25,129 nucleotides of DNA from a virus, in IMG/VR virus record IMGVR_UViG_3300030090_001950, positions 5,007 through 30,135 of that record; one strand, written 5' to 3'. Positions 16,571 through 23,046 of the stretch are shown in pieces. The notes under the pieces were generated by a model that made no database searches, was not told the origin of the DNA, and worked only from the letters and a program-made list of their open reading frames with translations. Each line of letters opens with the position of its first letter. Within the stretch, counting starts at the first letter, position 1. The translations under genes and the position numbers were made by a program.

Positions 16571-17864
16571 TATAATCATCCATAGAAGGTAAAGGTATAT
16601 CACCTAATCTTTTCATAATCCTTTTTATATCTCCTTTAATAAAAATTAATACGTTTTGATGTGACTTACCTATTTTTCTAACTGTTTTAAAACTACGACT
16701 TGCTCGTAATGGTAAACTGCCTACCGATGTTGCTAATATCATTTCATTATAATAATATACTCCACACTCCTCAAAATACTCTATGGTCTTAGGCACAAAA
16801 GATTTATAATTACCCTCTTTATTTCGTATTTCCCCTATAACCCAACAAGCAAAACTATCATCTTCTAGTAAGTCGCAGGTTTTATGTATTATTTTTCTAT
16901 AAATAGTATTAAATTCTTCCCAGTTTTTATTAGAAAGGTCGTCCTTATTATCCGTATAATTTTCTAAATCATGATAAGGTGGGCAACTTAATACCATATT
17001 CGCTTTTTTTGTCACCAACGTGTCAATTTCAGAACTGTCGCCAACTATCCACAAAGGCGGTGTAGTATCTTTAATAATTCGCTCAGATTGCTCAATATTG
17101 GCTTCAACTTGTCTTTTACTTAAATCAACACCAATATATTCTCTATTATATAAACTTGCGACAATACCACGAACACTTCCACCTGCAAAAGGGTCTAATA
17201 CTACGTCATTAATTGTACTAAACCATTTAACTAAAATTTCGCATAAGACAGGGTCAAAAATGCTTGTGTCTTTACCTCTTAAAGAAACTTTAGCATTCGT
17301 AAATAATAAATCTTTATCCCTTCCTTCACCGCTATTTATCCCTATTTGTTCCGTCCAAAACTTTTTACGGTCTTGCCAATATCCTTTACGAGCGTCTAAT
17401 ATACTAAAAGGTGGAACTAAAAAATTTTGAAACATATTTTTAGCTCTAGAAGGGTCAGAATCGTAAGGGTCGCCATTAATAATATCATCGGCTTCCATTA
17501 TATCAAAACCTGCCATATCTAAATCCACCCCTAATTCTTTTAAATTAATTAGTTCTAAATTTAATAAAGCATCATCCCAACTAGATATTTCTCCTACTTT
17601 ATTATCCGCTATTCTATATGCTTTAACTTTTTCTTGGCTTAAATCAGCAGTTACTACCGGCACTTTATCTAAATGTAACTCTTGTGCAGCACGATAGCGT
17701 GTATGTCCTACTATAATAACATTATCTTTATCTACTACTATAGGTTGTTGCCAACCAAAATTTTCTAAACTTTCTTTAACTTTGCTTATAGCATCTTCTG
17801 AAATAATACGAGGATTGCGGTCATAAGGTTTAATAGTATTAATATCTGTCATTATAGTTTTCAT
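16554..17864 (-). CDS. ParB-like domain fused to DNA methyltransferase (436 aa)
   Basis: The N-terminal 90 residues form a ParB/sulfiredoxin-like domain: INTIKPYDRNPRI, then GWQQPIVVDKDNVIIVGHTRYRAA (GHTRYRAA at 53-60 is the ParB box II equivalent) and VKAYRIADNKVGE. From about residue 190 an amino-methyltransferase follows, with motif I DPFAGGS (224-230), acidic motif II in YIGVDLS (243-249), and catalytic motif IV SCPPY (293-297). KSHQNVLIFIKG near 400-411 is typical of phage methylases. Motif I precedes motif IV, so the order differs from beta-class (DPPY-first) enzymes. It probably methylates adenine N6 or cytosine N4 to protect phage DNA; the target site is unknown. No partner restriction enzyme is visible. 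AAAGGA ribosome site before M1; M5 is an alternative. Confidence 0.85.
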   Translation of the reverse strand: MKTIMTDINTIKPYDRNPRIISEDAISKVKESLENFGWQQPIVVDKDNVIIVGHTRYRAAQELHLDKVPVVTADLSQEKVKAYRIADNKVGEISSWDDALLNLELINLKELGVDLDMAGFDIMEADDIINGDPYDSDPSRAKNMFQNFLVPPFSILDARKGYWQDRKKFWTEQIGINSGEGRDKDLLFTNAKVSLRGKDTSIFDPVLCEILVKWFSTINDVVLDPFAGGSVRGIVASLYNREYIGVDLSKRQVEANIEQSERIIKDTTPPLWIVGDSSEIDTLVTKKANMVLSCPPYHDLENYTDNKDDLSNKNWEEFNTIYRKIIHKTCDLLEDDSFACWVIGEIRNKEGNYKSFVPKTIEYFEECGVYYYNEMILATSVGSLPLRASRSFKTVRKIGKSHQNVLIFIKGDIKRIMKRLGDIPLPSMDDYNDDEN

Positions 17865-17866
17865 TT

Positions 17867-18055
17867 TTAATAATCCTTTCGAGAATAAATTGTATCTAAA
17901 TCTATTTTATAAATTCTTTGTATTCTTCTGGCTAATTTTATGCTAGGCGACCTTTCTCCAGATAGTATTAATGACACCATTCCTTCTGTTACACCTATTT
18001 TATTAGCAAAATCTCTTTGCGTTCCTCTTTCTAAAATTATATCTTTTAACAACAT
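17867..18055 (-). CDS. Cro/XRE-type HTH regulator (62 aa)
   Basis: A single-domain helix-turn-helix protein of the Cro/CI superfamily. TQRDFANKIGVTEGMVSLILSGERSPSIKLARRIQRIYKI (residues about 12-51) contains the classic Q-x-x-FA-xx-xGV-xxxxVS-xxL-xGxRxPS pattern. Length is typical of a minimal Cro-like protein, with no dimerisation or protease domain. The ATG sits 1 base after the end of the helicase gene, with an AGGAGG site in the last helicase codons, and the stop lies 2 bases before the methyltransferase ATG. It may control phage early transcription, for example the two promoters sharing a dyad at 22867 and 23891, or the methyltransferase; neither target is shown by the sequence. Confidence 0.85.
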   Translation of the reverse strand: MLLKDIILERGTQRDFANKIGVTEGMVSLILSGERSPSIKLARRIQRIYKIDLDTIYSRKDY

Positions 18056-18056
18056 T

Positions 18057-19556
18057 TTATCCTCCTATATCTGCTCTTTGTTGCCAATTATGGTCTTTTG
18101 GTTTATCTTCGCTTTCAAATAATCCCTTGTTTATATTAAAATTCATATCCATTACTCTCGGAAAACCCAACTCCTCATAACGAGTTTTCCATACTGTTAA
18201 TTTACACTCCGTGCTACGACTACCATCATCATTGGTAAATTGAGGTCGCCATAAACTAAATATATGGTCTGGCTTGTTATACCAATGTGCCGAACCAGAA
18301 ATACTATAAGCTGTAGGTGCAGACGCTCCCACCTTTTGATCTGGTTTTGCAGGGTGTGCTAACACCATTATATGTATATCTAAAACTTTTGCCAGTGCCG
18401 TTAAATCGTCTAAACAACGTCCGATAAATTGTGTTTCGCTACCCCCACTAAAAGTAGGCATTTCTAACTTATTAAAAGGGTCTAATATAAAAGCACCTAT
18501 CCCATAACGAGCTTTCATATCCCGTATTTTTTCACATACCCACTTAAAATTAGGTGTATTATTAGGGTGGTTTAAAAAATAAAAATGATCTCGAATCCAC
18601 CAATCAGCACTATCTTTTTCTTGATCAGTACATTCAAACTCTAATTTTTTATGAAATATAGTGCGTAATGACCTTCTAACGTAAGGTTTAACTCTTGTTT
18701 CTCCCATAAACATTCCTACTGTAATTTTATAAGATAAACATATTTGTGCCCACATTTGTATAGTAAATGAAGTTTTTCCATGACCGGGATAACCGGTAAA
18801 CACACTCACCATTCCCGCTCCTAACATTACTTTATCATGCCAACCTTCAAATTGAGGATTCCATAAAGTAATAGGTGATGGCTCCGGAATTTCATCTAAA
18901 TTATAAACACCTTCTATTGGAAAGGCTTGTAAAGATTCTTTAATAAAATATTGTATTTCATCTTTGCCAAGTTTAATTAAAAGTTCATTAACATCTTTAA
19001 TTCCTTTAGGAAAATCTACAAACATACATTTCCCATGACCTAAAATACCTGCTAAATCATTTCTTAAAAAACGTCCTTGTTCATCATTATCTGTTATAAG
19101 CACATATTTTTTGGCTTTACTTAAACCTAATTCTAAACCATCTAAAACATATTGATATTTTCGAGAATTTTCCGGCTCTTCAACAGAACTAGCGGGAGCT
19201 CCGTTAGGAACACTTAATATGCTATCTAAAGCAAACCCACTTTCATACAAAGCCAACGCATCAAATTCACCTTCCGTTATATATAAAGTATCTAAATTTT
19301 TAGATTTTAAAACATTATCTAAGTTAAAAAATTGTTGTGTTCCGTCTTTTTGTTGTTTAAATACTTTTTCTTCAATTGCTCTTGCTTTATAATTTACTCT
19401 TTCACCTTTTAAATCATAATAACCAAATACAATAGATTCTAATTCTCTATTACCATATTTGCCCTTCCCACTTTCGCACCTTAAATCTGTGAGGGTCTTC
19501 TGACTTATCCCCCTCTTTTTTGCGAATTGGATAACTTTTTCTTTTAGTGGCTTCAT
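18057..19556 (-). CDS. Replicative primase-helicase: TOPRIM plus DnaB/RecA-type helicase (499 aa)
   Basis: This resembles T7 gp4 without its zinc domain. The N-terminal FAKKRGISQKTL is the usual lead-in to the primase core. The TOPRIM domain has LYITEGEFDALAL (Glu95) and VLITDNDEQGR (Asp156/Asp158). The helicase has Walker A GYPGHGKT (255-262), Walker B FILDP (about 356-360), VLAHPAKP (398-405) and a WKTRYEELG segment (456-464) where an arginine finger is expected. It would unwind DNA and make primers at the fork. Its ATG has its own GGGAG site nine bases upstream, inside the zinc-ribbon gene, which reads through 107 bases of its 5' end in another frame. A separate start or +1 frameshifted fusion are both possible. 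Confidence 0.9.
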   Translation of the reverse strand: MKPLKEKVIQFAKKRGISQKTLTDLRCESGKGKYGNRELESIVFGYYDLKGERVNYKARAIEEKVFKQQKDGTQQFFNLDNVLKSKNLDTLYITEGEFDALALYESGFALDSILSVPNGAPASSVEEPENSRKYQYVLDGLELGLSKAKKYVLITDNDEQGRFLRNDLAGILGHGKCMFVDFPKGIKDVNELLIKLGKDEIQYFIKESLQAFPIEGVYNLDEIPEPSPITLWNPQFEGWHDKVMLGAGMVSVFTGYPGHGKTSFTIQMWAQICLSYKITVGMFMGETRVKPYVRRSLRTIFHKKLEFECTDQEKDSADWWIRDHFYFLNHPNNTPNFKWVCEKIRDMKARYGIGAFILDPFNKLEMPTFSGGSETQFIGRCLDDLTALAKVLDIHIMVLAHPAKPDQKVGASAPTAYSISGSAHWYNKPDHIFSLWRPQFTNDDGSRSTECKLTVWKTRYEELGFPRVMDMNFNINKGLFESEDKPKDHNWQQRADIGG

Positions 19557-19731
19557 AATATTCTGCTCCCTTTACATTACAATGATGACAAAAATAAACG
19601 ATACAATCTTGTTTCACCCAAACAGATAATGGTGCATCGTTTTTGTGTTTTTTTCTAAGGTGCTGACATTCTGGGCATGAGTATTTGCCACTTCTTTTAA
19701 ATGCCAACACCTTTTCCCTCTCAATCGGCAT
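19450..19731 (-). CDS. Primase zinc-ribbon protein, split from the helicase (93 aa)
   Basis: CPECQHLRKKH (Cys19, Cys22) and FCHHCNVKG (Cys48, Cys51) form a CxxC...CxxC zinc ribbon, with the hydrophobic spacer (PLSVWVKQDCIVYF) typical of the zinc-binding domain of T7-type primases, which recognises the priming site. In T7 gp4 this domain is at the N-terminus of one protein. Here it is a separate frame ending in a basic tail (KKEGDKSEDPHRFKVRKWEGQIW) that overlaps the first 107 bases of the helicase gene. The helicase lies in the +1 frame relative to this one, beyond a run of six A and five G around 19514-19524. The gene starts 10 bases inside the previous one. Confidence 0.82.
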   Translation of the reverse strand: MPIEREKVLAFKRSGKYSCPECQHLRKKHKNDAPLSVWVKQDCIVYFCHHCNVKGAEYYEATKRKSYPIRKKEGDKSEDPHRFKVRKWEGQIW

Positions 19732-19942
19732 TATTTTGTTTTTCTATGTAATTATATTGGGCAACTGTTTTCTTATTTTTTAATGTTTTATTACATTTTT
19801 GTATATTGTGTCCATCTTGTTTGAGGTCATAAATTCTAGCTGCTAATCTTGAAGAATTATAATGCTCAAAAGCTTCTAACCAATTAATTTTACCGTGTTT
19901 TTTAAGATGTGCTAATATTAATTCATTTTGTGTCTTTTTCAT
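19721..19942 (-). CDS. Winged-helix / HTH_55-like protein (73 aa)
   Basis: A small helix-turn-helix protein of the type found in many phages and prophages: ELILAHLKKHGKINWLEAFEHYNSSRLAARIYDLKQDGHNI, in which a helix-turn-helix ends in RLAARI-DLK--G--I, followed by a short beta wing (KKTVAQYNYIEK). This matches the helix-turn-helix family called HTH_55 in Pfam as I recall it. It probably binds DNA, either as a regulator or as a replication accessory; the position among replication genes leaves both open. The start lies 20 bases inside the end of the resolvase-like gene with a GGGGAG site, and its stop overlaps the zinc-ribbon start, so the run is tightly coupled. Confidence 0.8.
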   Translation of the reverse strand: MKKTQNELILAHLKKHGKINWLEAFEHYNSSRLAARIYDLKQDGHNIQKCNKTLKNKKTVAQYNYIEKQNNAD

Positions 19943-20297
19943 CGTTTTTACTCCCCTTTAATTGTTCATGTAATTCATAAATATCCAAACATAATTCTTT
20001 AAACATATCCCAAGTCATGTAAACACAAGGTTGACCAAAATCTCTTTCGATAACTAAAAAATGTGCTTTGCCTTTAGCTTTATCTCCAGTTCGCCAACCG
20101 TGTTTCCATTTCTTTGCTTCAAAAATATACTCATTTCCCGTTGGAGAAAGAGCCGATACATCATGCGGAAAAGCACTATAAATTCCACTTCCAGGTTGTT
20201 TTCGAGCTTTCCATTTGCAATCTTTTTCTAAATCATCAGCTATTTTTTTCTCCAATTTAGTTCCTTTAGCTTTGGCACTTCGAGCTTTAAGAGGCAT
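19923..20297 (-). CDS. Hjc-like PD-(D/E)XK nuclease, probable Holliday junction resolvase (124 aa)
   Basis: The compact PD-(D/E)XK fold motifs are in order. An N-terminal helix KAKGTKLEKKIADDL carries the first Glu (Glu16). Next come KQPGSGIYSAFPHDVSAL (Asp46 is the PD-type Asp; GSG is typical of archaeal Hjc-type enzymes), YIFEAKKWK (Glu60-x-Lys62), and a beta/helical end (HFLVIERDFGQPCVYMTWDMF). Phage enzymes of this family resolve branched DNA before packaging or help recombination. The gene follows the SSB-like gene by 13 bases, with a GGAGA site. Alternative: a VRR-NUC or general DNA endonuclease; the GSG-PHD-EAKK combination favours Hjc. Confidence 0.82.
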   Translation of the reverse strand: MPLKARSAKAKGTKLEKKIADDLEKDCKWKARKQPGSGIYSAFPHDVSALSPTGNEYIFEAKKWKHGWRTGDKAKGKAHFLVIERDFGQPCVYMTWDMFKELCLDIYELHEQLKGSKNDEKDTK

Positions 20298-20310
20298 ATT
20301 TTATCTCCGT

Positions 20311-20808
20311 TTAAAAATTATTAGGAATATCATCTTCTATAGATTGATTATCTAGGTCTTCGGTTTGCTGTAAATGCTTAAATGCTTTTTCAGAACCTCT
20401 ACTGTAATTAAGTATAATCCATTGTAGCTTCTGGTCTGGAGTCCAATCAGCGTGTCTATTTACACATGCTTGTAGTATAATTGCCCAATCTCTCCCTTTA
20501 AGATCAGCTATATCATTGCCAAAAGGGTCTACGTTATCTTTCATAGGATTATGCTCCGGCGATGAGGTATTATTTAAAATAGTAAATTTATTTAAAAAAC
20601 GTATAGTTTTTCCGCTATAATTTTTTTCATTAATTTCTATTGATATTTCATCACCTTCTTTTAAATGTTCTATATTATATAAAGTTGGTTGTGCAAAATA
20701 ACTAATATTATTTTCATCAACAATTTTATAAGAGTTTCTCCCCTTATAACCTTTTTCTTCATTAGGTGGTTGAGGTTTTTCTATTGTAACTACAGTTATA
20801 TTACTCAT
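20311..20808 (-). CDS. Probable single-stranded DNA-binding protein with SSB-like tail (165 aa)
   Basis: The N-terminal 70 residues look like a single OB fold: VVTIEKPQPPNEEKGYKGRNSYKIV, strands with YFAQPTLY, then GDEISIEINEKNYSGKTIRFLNKF. A helical domain follows (DWAIILQACVNRHADWTPDQKLQWIILNYSRGSEKAFKHL). The last residues are acidic and end SIEDDIPNNF, close to the DDDIPF tip by which bacterial SSB proteins recruit partners. It lies between a nuclease and a resolvase in the replication block. The ATG at 20808 has a strong AGGGAAG site; upstream in-frame TTG at 20841 falls in a hairpin and is rejected as start. Function is inferred from fold and tail, not from a firm family match. Confidence 0.6.
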   Translation of the reverse strand: MSNITVVTIEKPQPPNEEKGYKGRNSYKIVDENNISYFAQPTLYNIEHLKEGDEISIEINEKNYSGKTIRFLNKFTILNNTSSPEHNPMKDNVDPFGNDIADLKGRDWAIILQACVNRHADWTPDQKLQWIILNYSRGSEKAFKHLQQTEDLDNQSIEDDIPNNF

Positions 20809-20831
20809 ATTTTCTTCCCTATTTAGTTGGC

Positions 20832-20868
20832 GAAAGGGCAAAGCAACAAGGATAATCTCTGCCCTTTC
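20832..20868 (-). other. 9-bp stem hairpin before the SSB-like gene
   Basis: GAAAGGGCA at 20832-20840 and its exact complement TGCCCTTTC at 20860-20868 form a perfect 9-bp stem with a 19-base loop, between the RecB-like nuclease gene and the SSB-like gene. There is no U-run on the minus-strand side, so a terminator is unlikely; a processing, stability or regulatory hairpin just upstream of the ribosome site is more probable. Confidence 0.6.
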
Positions 20869-20878
20869 ATAATTAACA

Positions 20879-21673
20879 TTATTTCCATTCCTTGTTGTAT
20901 TTCTCTATATAAGAGAAAATATTTAAAATAGATTTCCAAACCGATAAATCTCGAGTATAGGTATCTTTGTTATAATACCTTTCTGTAATAACTCCAGTAT
21001 CACGGTTTATATGAACTATTAATCTTCCAAATGGCTCTCCACCTTCTTCTTCTAAAATTGCTTCCATATATGCTAATAGTTGTATTGGGTATTTTGCACT
21101 ATAAGATAAAGAACTTCCCGTTTTATAGTCTATTAAACAACGACCATAATCTCTAACAGTAGCTTCTAAATCATACTTACCGGCATAGTGGTGTTGCCTA
21201 TTATATACTAATTGCTCAACGGAATGCACTTTAGTTACATTATCAACAAACCAATTTTCAGCAGCTTTTTGCAACGTGGCAATGTTTTCATTTTTATCGT
21301 AAATTGGAGATTTGTTTAATGCAAAATCTTGTATATAATTATGAACTAATGTTCCTCTGTTTGCTCCGTCTTTCCATTTTTGCATTGCTTTTTTGTTAAC
21401 ATCATTAACCCAATATATAAAATCTTCTAATTCTTCAAAATGAATAGGATATTTATTATCTTCTGATATTATTTTTACTTCTTCTATTTGTGTTTCTCTT
21501 AGGTTTTTGCGTCCTGCCATTGCCCCAATATTAAAATCTTCCATAGCTACTTTTAGTATAGTTGTAACGCTAGTGGGTCTTTCTTTAAAACCGGAAGGAA
21601 AAGTTACATAATAACTATGATTACCTTCACTAAATTTTACTTCTGTATTATCTTTTAATGTTCTAATTTCCAT
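20879..21673 (-). CDS. RecB/Cas4-like PD-(D/E)XK exonuclease (264 aa)
   Basis: The motifs of the RecB-type nuclease family appear in order. NRGTLVHNYI holds the helix His (His111), VHSVEQLVY carries the accessory Glu (Glu153), and HYAGKYDLEA supplies the metal-binding Asp168. RCLIDYKTGSS gives Asp182-x-Lys184, and YPIQLLAYMEA (Gln198) is the QxxxY-like motif IV. The N-terminal part (SYYVTFPSGFKERPTSVTTIL) also matches phage nucleases of this family. It would degrade or resect linear DNA in replication or recombination. No iron-sulfur Cys set of true Cas4 is present and no recombinase neighbour is visible. It follows a 46-residue gene with overlapping TAATG. Confidence 0.85.
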   Translation of the reverse strand: MEIRTLKDNTEVKFSEGNHSYYVTFPSGFKERPTSVTTILKVAMEDFNIGAMAGRKNLRETQIEEVKIISEDNKYPIHFEELEDFIYWVNDVNKKAMQKWKDGANRGTLVHNYIQDFALNKSPIYDKNENIATLQKAAENWFVDNVTKVHSVEQLVYNRQHHYAGKYDLEATVRDYGRCLIDYKTGSSLSYSAKYPIQLLAYMEAILEEEGGEPFGRLIVHINRDTGVITERYYNKDTYTRDLSVWKSILNIFSYIEKYNKEWK

Positions 21674-21813
21674 TAATGTATTCCTATTCCGCTTTTGTAT
21701 TGTCTAAACAAAATCATTAAAGTTGTAGTCCAATAATTTTTTCCCCATTCTGATTCGCAATTATCTCTGGCTCTTATGCAATTATCTATACGTCTTTCCA
21801 TTATATTATCCAT
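21673..21813 (-). CDS. Small hypothetical protein (46 aa)
   Basis: A short open frame fills the space between the 64-residue gene and the nuclease: MDNIMERRIDNCIRARDNC, then ESEWGKNYWTTTLMILF and RQYKSGIGIH. It has a charged N-terminal helix, two Cys, and a short hydrophobic part that is too brief for a sure membrane helix. I recognise no family. Its stop overlaps the nuclease ATG (TAATG) and its start overlaps the previous stop. The alternative start is the Met at residue 5 (21801). Full use of the gap and coupling at both ends support a real gene. Confidence 0.6.
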   Translation of the reverse strand: MDNIMERRIDNCIRARDNCESEWGKNYWTTTLMILFRQYKSGIGIH

Positions 21814-22000
21814 TGCTATTGTCCTTTTCTATTTGGAAATAACCGCATAAAGCTCCTAATTTAGATATATTTTCTATATCTTCTTTTGTCATTTGCTCTA
21901 TACGACCTTTAGTAAAAGCAGTATGCAATCTTTCATGTAAATTTTTCACATCTTTTCTAATTAGTTCTATGTCTAAATTTTCCATGCCATTAATCATCAT
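21806..22000 (-). CDS. Small helical hypothetical protein (64 aa)
   Basis: A small, charged, mainly helical protein (ENLDIELIRKDVKNLHERLHTAFTKGRIEQMTKEDIENISKLGALCGYF). No signal peptide, membrane segment or metal motif is seen, and I do not recognise a family. The start overlaps the end of the upstream gene by 11 bases, and the ATG-ATG pair allows starts at residue 1 or 2; Met6 is a third choice. It is cotranscribed with the 101-residue gene and the 46-residue gene. Confidence 0.6.
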   Translation of the reverse strand: MMINGMENLDIELIRKDVKNLHERLHTAFTKGRIEQMTKEDIENISKLGALCGYFQIEKDNSNG

Positions 22001-22295
22001 CTTCTACCTTATCGTACCAAGCATTTTTATCAGTAGGTAATACTCTATCTGCCCACCACATAGGGTGTTCAGAACTTTCATGTTTTTGCTTTTTAAATTT
22101 CATCATTTCTTCAACTTTATCACTAAATTCTTCTAAATCATCTATATCTTTAAAAGTCAGATGTCGAACTCCACTTTCTCTAACATCTCTAACAACTGTA
22201 TTTATTTGATTAATTAGTTTTAAGATGTCTTTATTTTCATCTTCATTTAGATTAGTTTTAATATTATCATATTTAATTATTTTATTTTTAGGCAT
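21990..22295 (-). CDS. Hypothetical coiled-coil-like protein (101 aa)
   Basis: Unknown family. The N-terminal two thirds are helical and charged (NEDENKDILKLINQINTVVRDVRESG and IDDLEEFSDKVEEMMKFKKQKHE), suggesting a coiled-coil dimer. The C-terminal end is Trp-rich and acidic (HPMWWADRVLPTDKNAWYDKVEDDD). It overlaps the 178-residue gene by 8 bases and has an AAGGAG site in that overlap. The acidic, aromatic tail might mimic DNA or bind a partner, but nothing in the sequence decides this. Confidence 0.65.
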   Translation of the reverse strand: MPKNKIIKYDNIKTNLNEDENKDILKLINQINTVVRDVRESGVRHLTFKDIDDLEEFSDKVEEMMKFKKQKHESSEHPMWWADRVLPTDKNAWYDKVEDDD

Positions 22296-22824
22296 TTGTT
22301 ATCTCCTTATTACAATTTGTCATTTCAACATACCAATCTGGTGTAGGAATTCTTCCCCAATAAGCAATATCTTTCTTATGATAAGCATAATATTGCCTAT
22401 ATGCTTGAACTGTATCTTCAGCTTTATATATGTCTGGCATACATTGTGGTGGTTTTGTAAAACCTTTGGCACAACTTTCATGAATTGTAGAAAAACAGTC
22501 TTGCCATATCTTTTTTGTTGGGATTAACAAATCTAATATAACTTGTTGGCATTTATGGACTTTACCATAACGTCTAGTGTATTCAAAACATAACTCTAAA
22601 GCATGTTTTCTTAACCAAAGATAATTTTCATAACTATCACCTGCCCATATAGTCATAGGATGATTTTTAAATGATTCTTTATATTGTACTTTATCGCCAT
22701 GACCATATCTATGCCAGACACTTGATAGCATCTGGGCAGACTCTAATGGCATTTTTACAATATGCTTATCGCAAAGCATTCTTGCTGCTGTTTCAGGATT
22801 ATTATCTACAAAAAATATATTCAT
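22288..22824 (-). CDS. Conserved phage protein of unknown function, CDKH family (178 aa)
   Basis: I recognise the pattern but not the function. It starts MNIFFVDNNPETAARMLCDKHIVKMPLESAQMLSS (CDKH at 18-21, with VKM-LE-AQ-L), then KNHPMTIWAGDSYENYLWL, YTRRYGKVHKC and FTKPPQCMP-IYKAEDTVQAYRQYY. These blocks recur in proteins from many phages and some bacteria. The conserved His and Cys (Cys18, His21, His55, His90) could bind metal or be catalytic; a DNA-repair or nucleotide enzyme would be a guess. It is the first gene after the promoter-like element at 22853-22881, with an AAGGAG site. Confidence 0.75.
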   Translation of the reverse strand: MNIFFVDNNPETAARMLCDKHIVKMPLESAQMLSSVWHRYGHGDKVQYKESFKNHPMTIWAGDSYENYLWLRKHALELCFEYTRRYGKVHKCQQVILDLLIPTKKIWQDCFSTIHESCAKGFTKPPQCMPDIYKAEDTVQAYRQYYAYHKKDIAYWGRIPTPDWYVEMTNCNKEITNA

Positions 22825-22852
22825 AATTTCGCTCCTTGTTAAATATGTATTA

Positions 22853-22881
22853 ATTGTAATTTATAATTTACTATAAGTAAA
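22853..22881 (-). promoter_or_regulatory. Candidate sigma70 promoter with dyad over the -35 box
   Basis: Reading toward lower coordinates: -35 TTTACT (22881-22876), 17-base spacer, -10 TACAAT (22858-22853). A perfect 15-bp dyad TTTACT-TAT-AGTAAA covers 22867-22881. A start about 7 bases past the -10 gives a leader of about 22 bases before the ATG of the 178-residue gene. The same element recurs at 23877-23905. Confidence 0.55.
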
Positions 22882-22884
22882 CAT

Positions 22885-23046
22885 TTAATTAATTTTTTTT
22901 TCTTTTTTATATTCTTTTTTGCTTTCTGCTTTAGATTTAATTATATTTCTCCATTCTGAATAATAAGGGTTGCCGTCGTCAGCTAACATTTTATTTTTTT
23001 TTATTATGTAATTTATAGCTTTAATTCTTTTATCTTTCCATGACAT
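22885..23046 (-). CDS. Small Lys-rich hypothetical protein (53 aa)
   Basis: An open frame of 53 codons, very basic: MSWKDKRIKAINYIIKKNK, then MLADDGNPYYSEWRNIIKS and KAESKKEYKKEKKIN. It has about 18 Lys or Arg residues. It has a clear AAGGAG site and its ATG overlaps the stop of the previous gene (TAATG), so it looks real. No family is recognised. The basic tail might bind nucleic acid. It ends just upstream of the dyad promoter at 22881, so it is the last gene of the preceding transcription unit. Confidence 0.65.
   Translation of the reverse strand: MSWKDKRIKAINYIIKKNKMLADDGNPYYSEWRNIIKSKAESKKEYKKEKKIN

Noticed and set aside
16571-16603. GTG start extending the Cys-cluster protein by 11 residues
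   Set aside because: The added residues (IYLYLLWMII-type) come from out-of-frame reading of the methyltransferase end, and the conserved part starts later.
20809-20841. Longer start (TTG at 20841) for the SSB-like protein
   Set aside because: The codons fall inside the hairpin arm and the ribosome site, while ATG at 20808 has AGGGAAG at good spacing.
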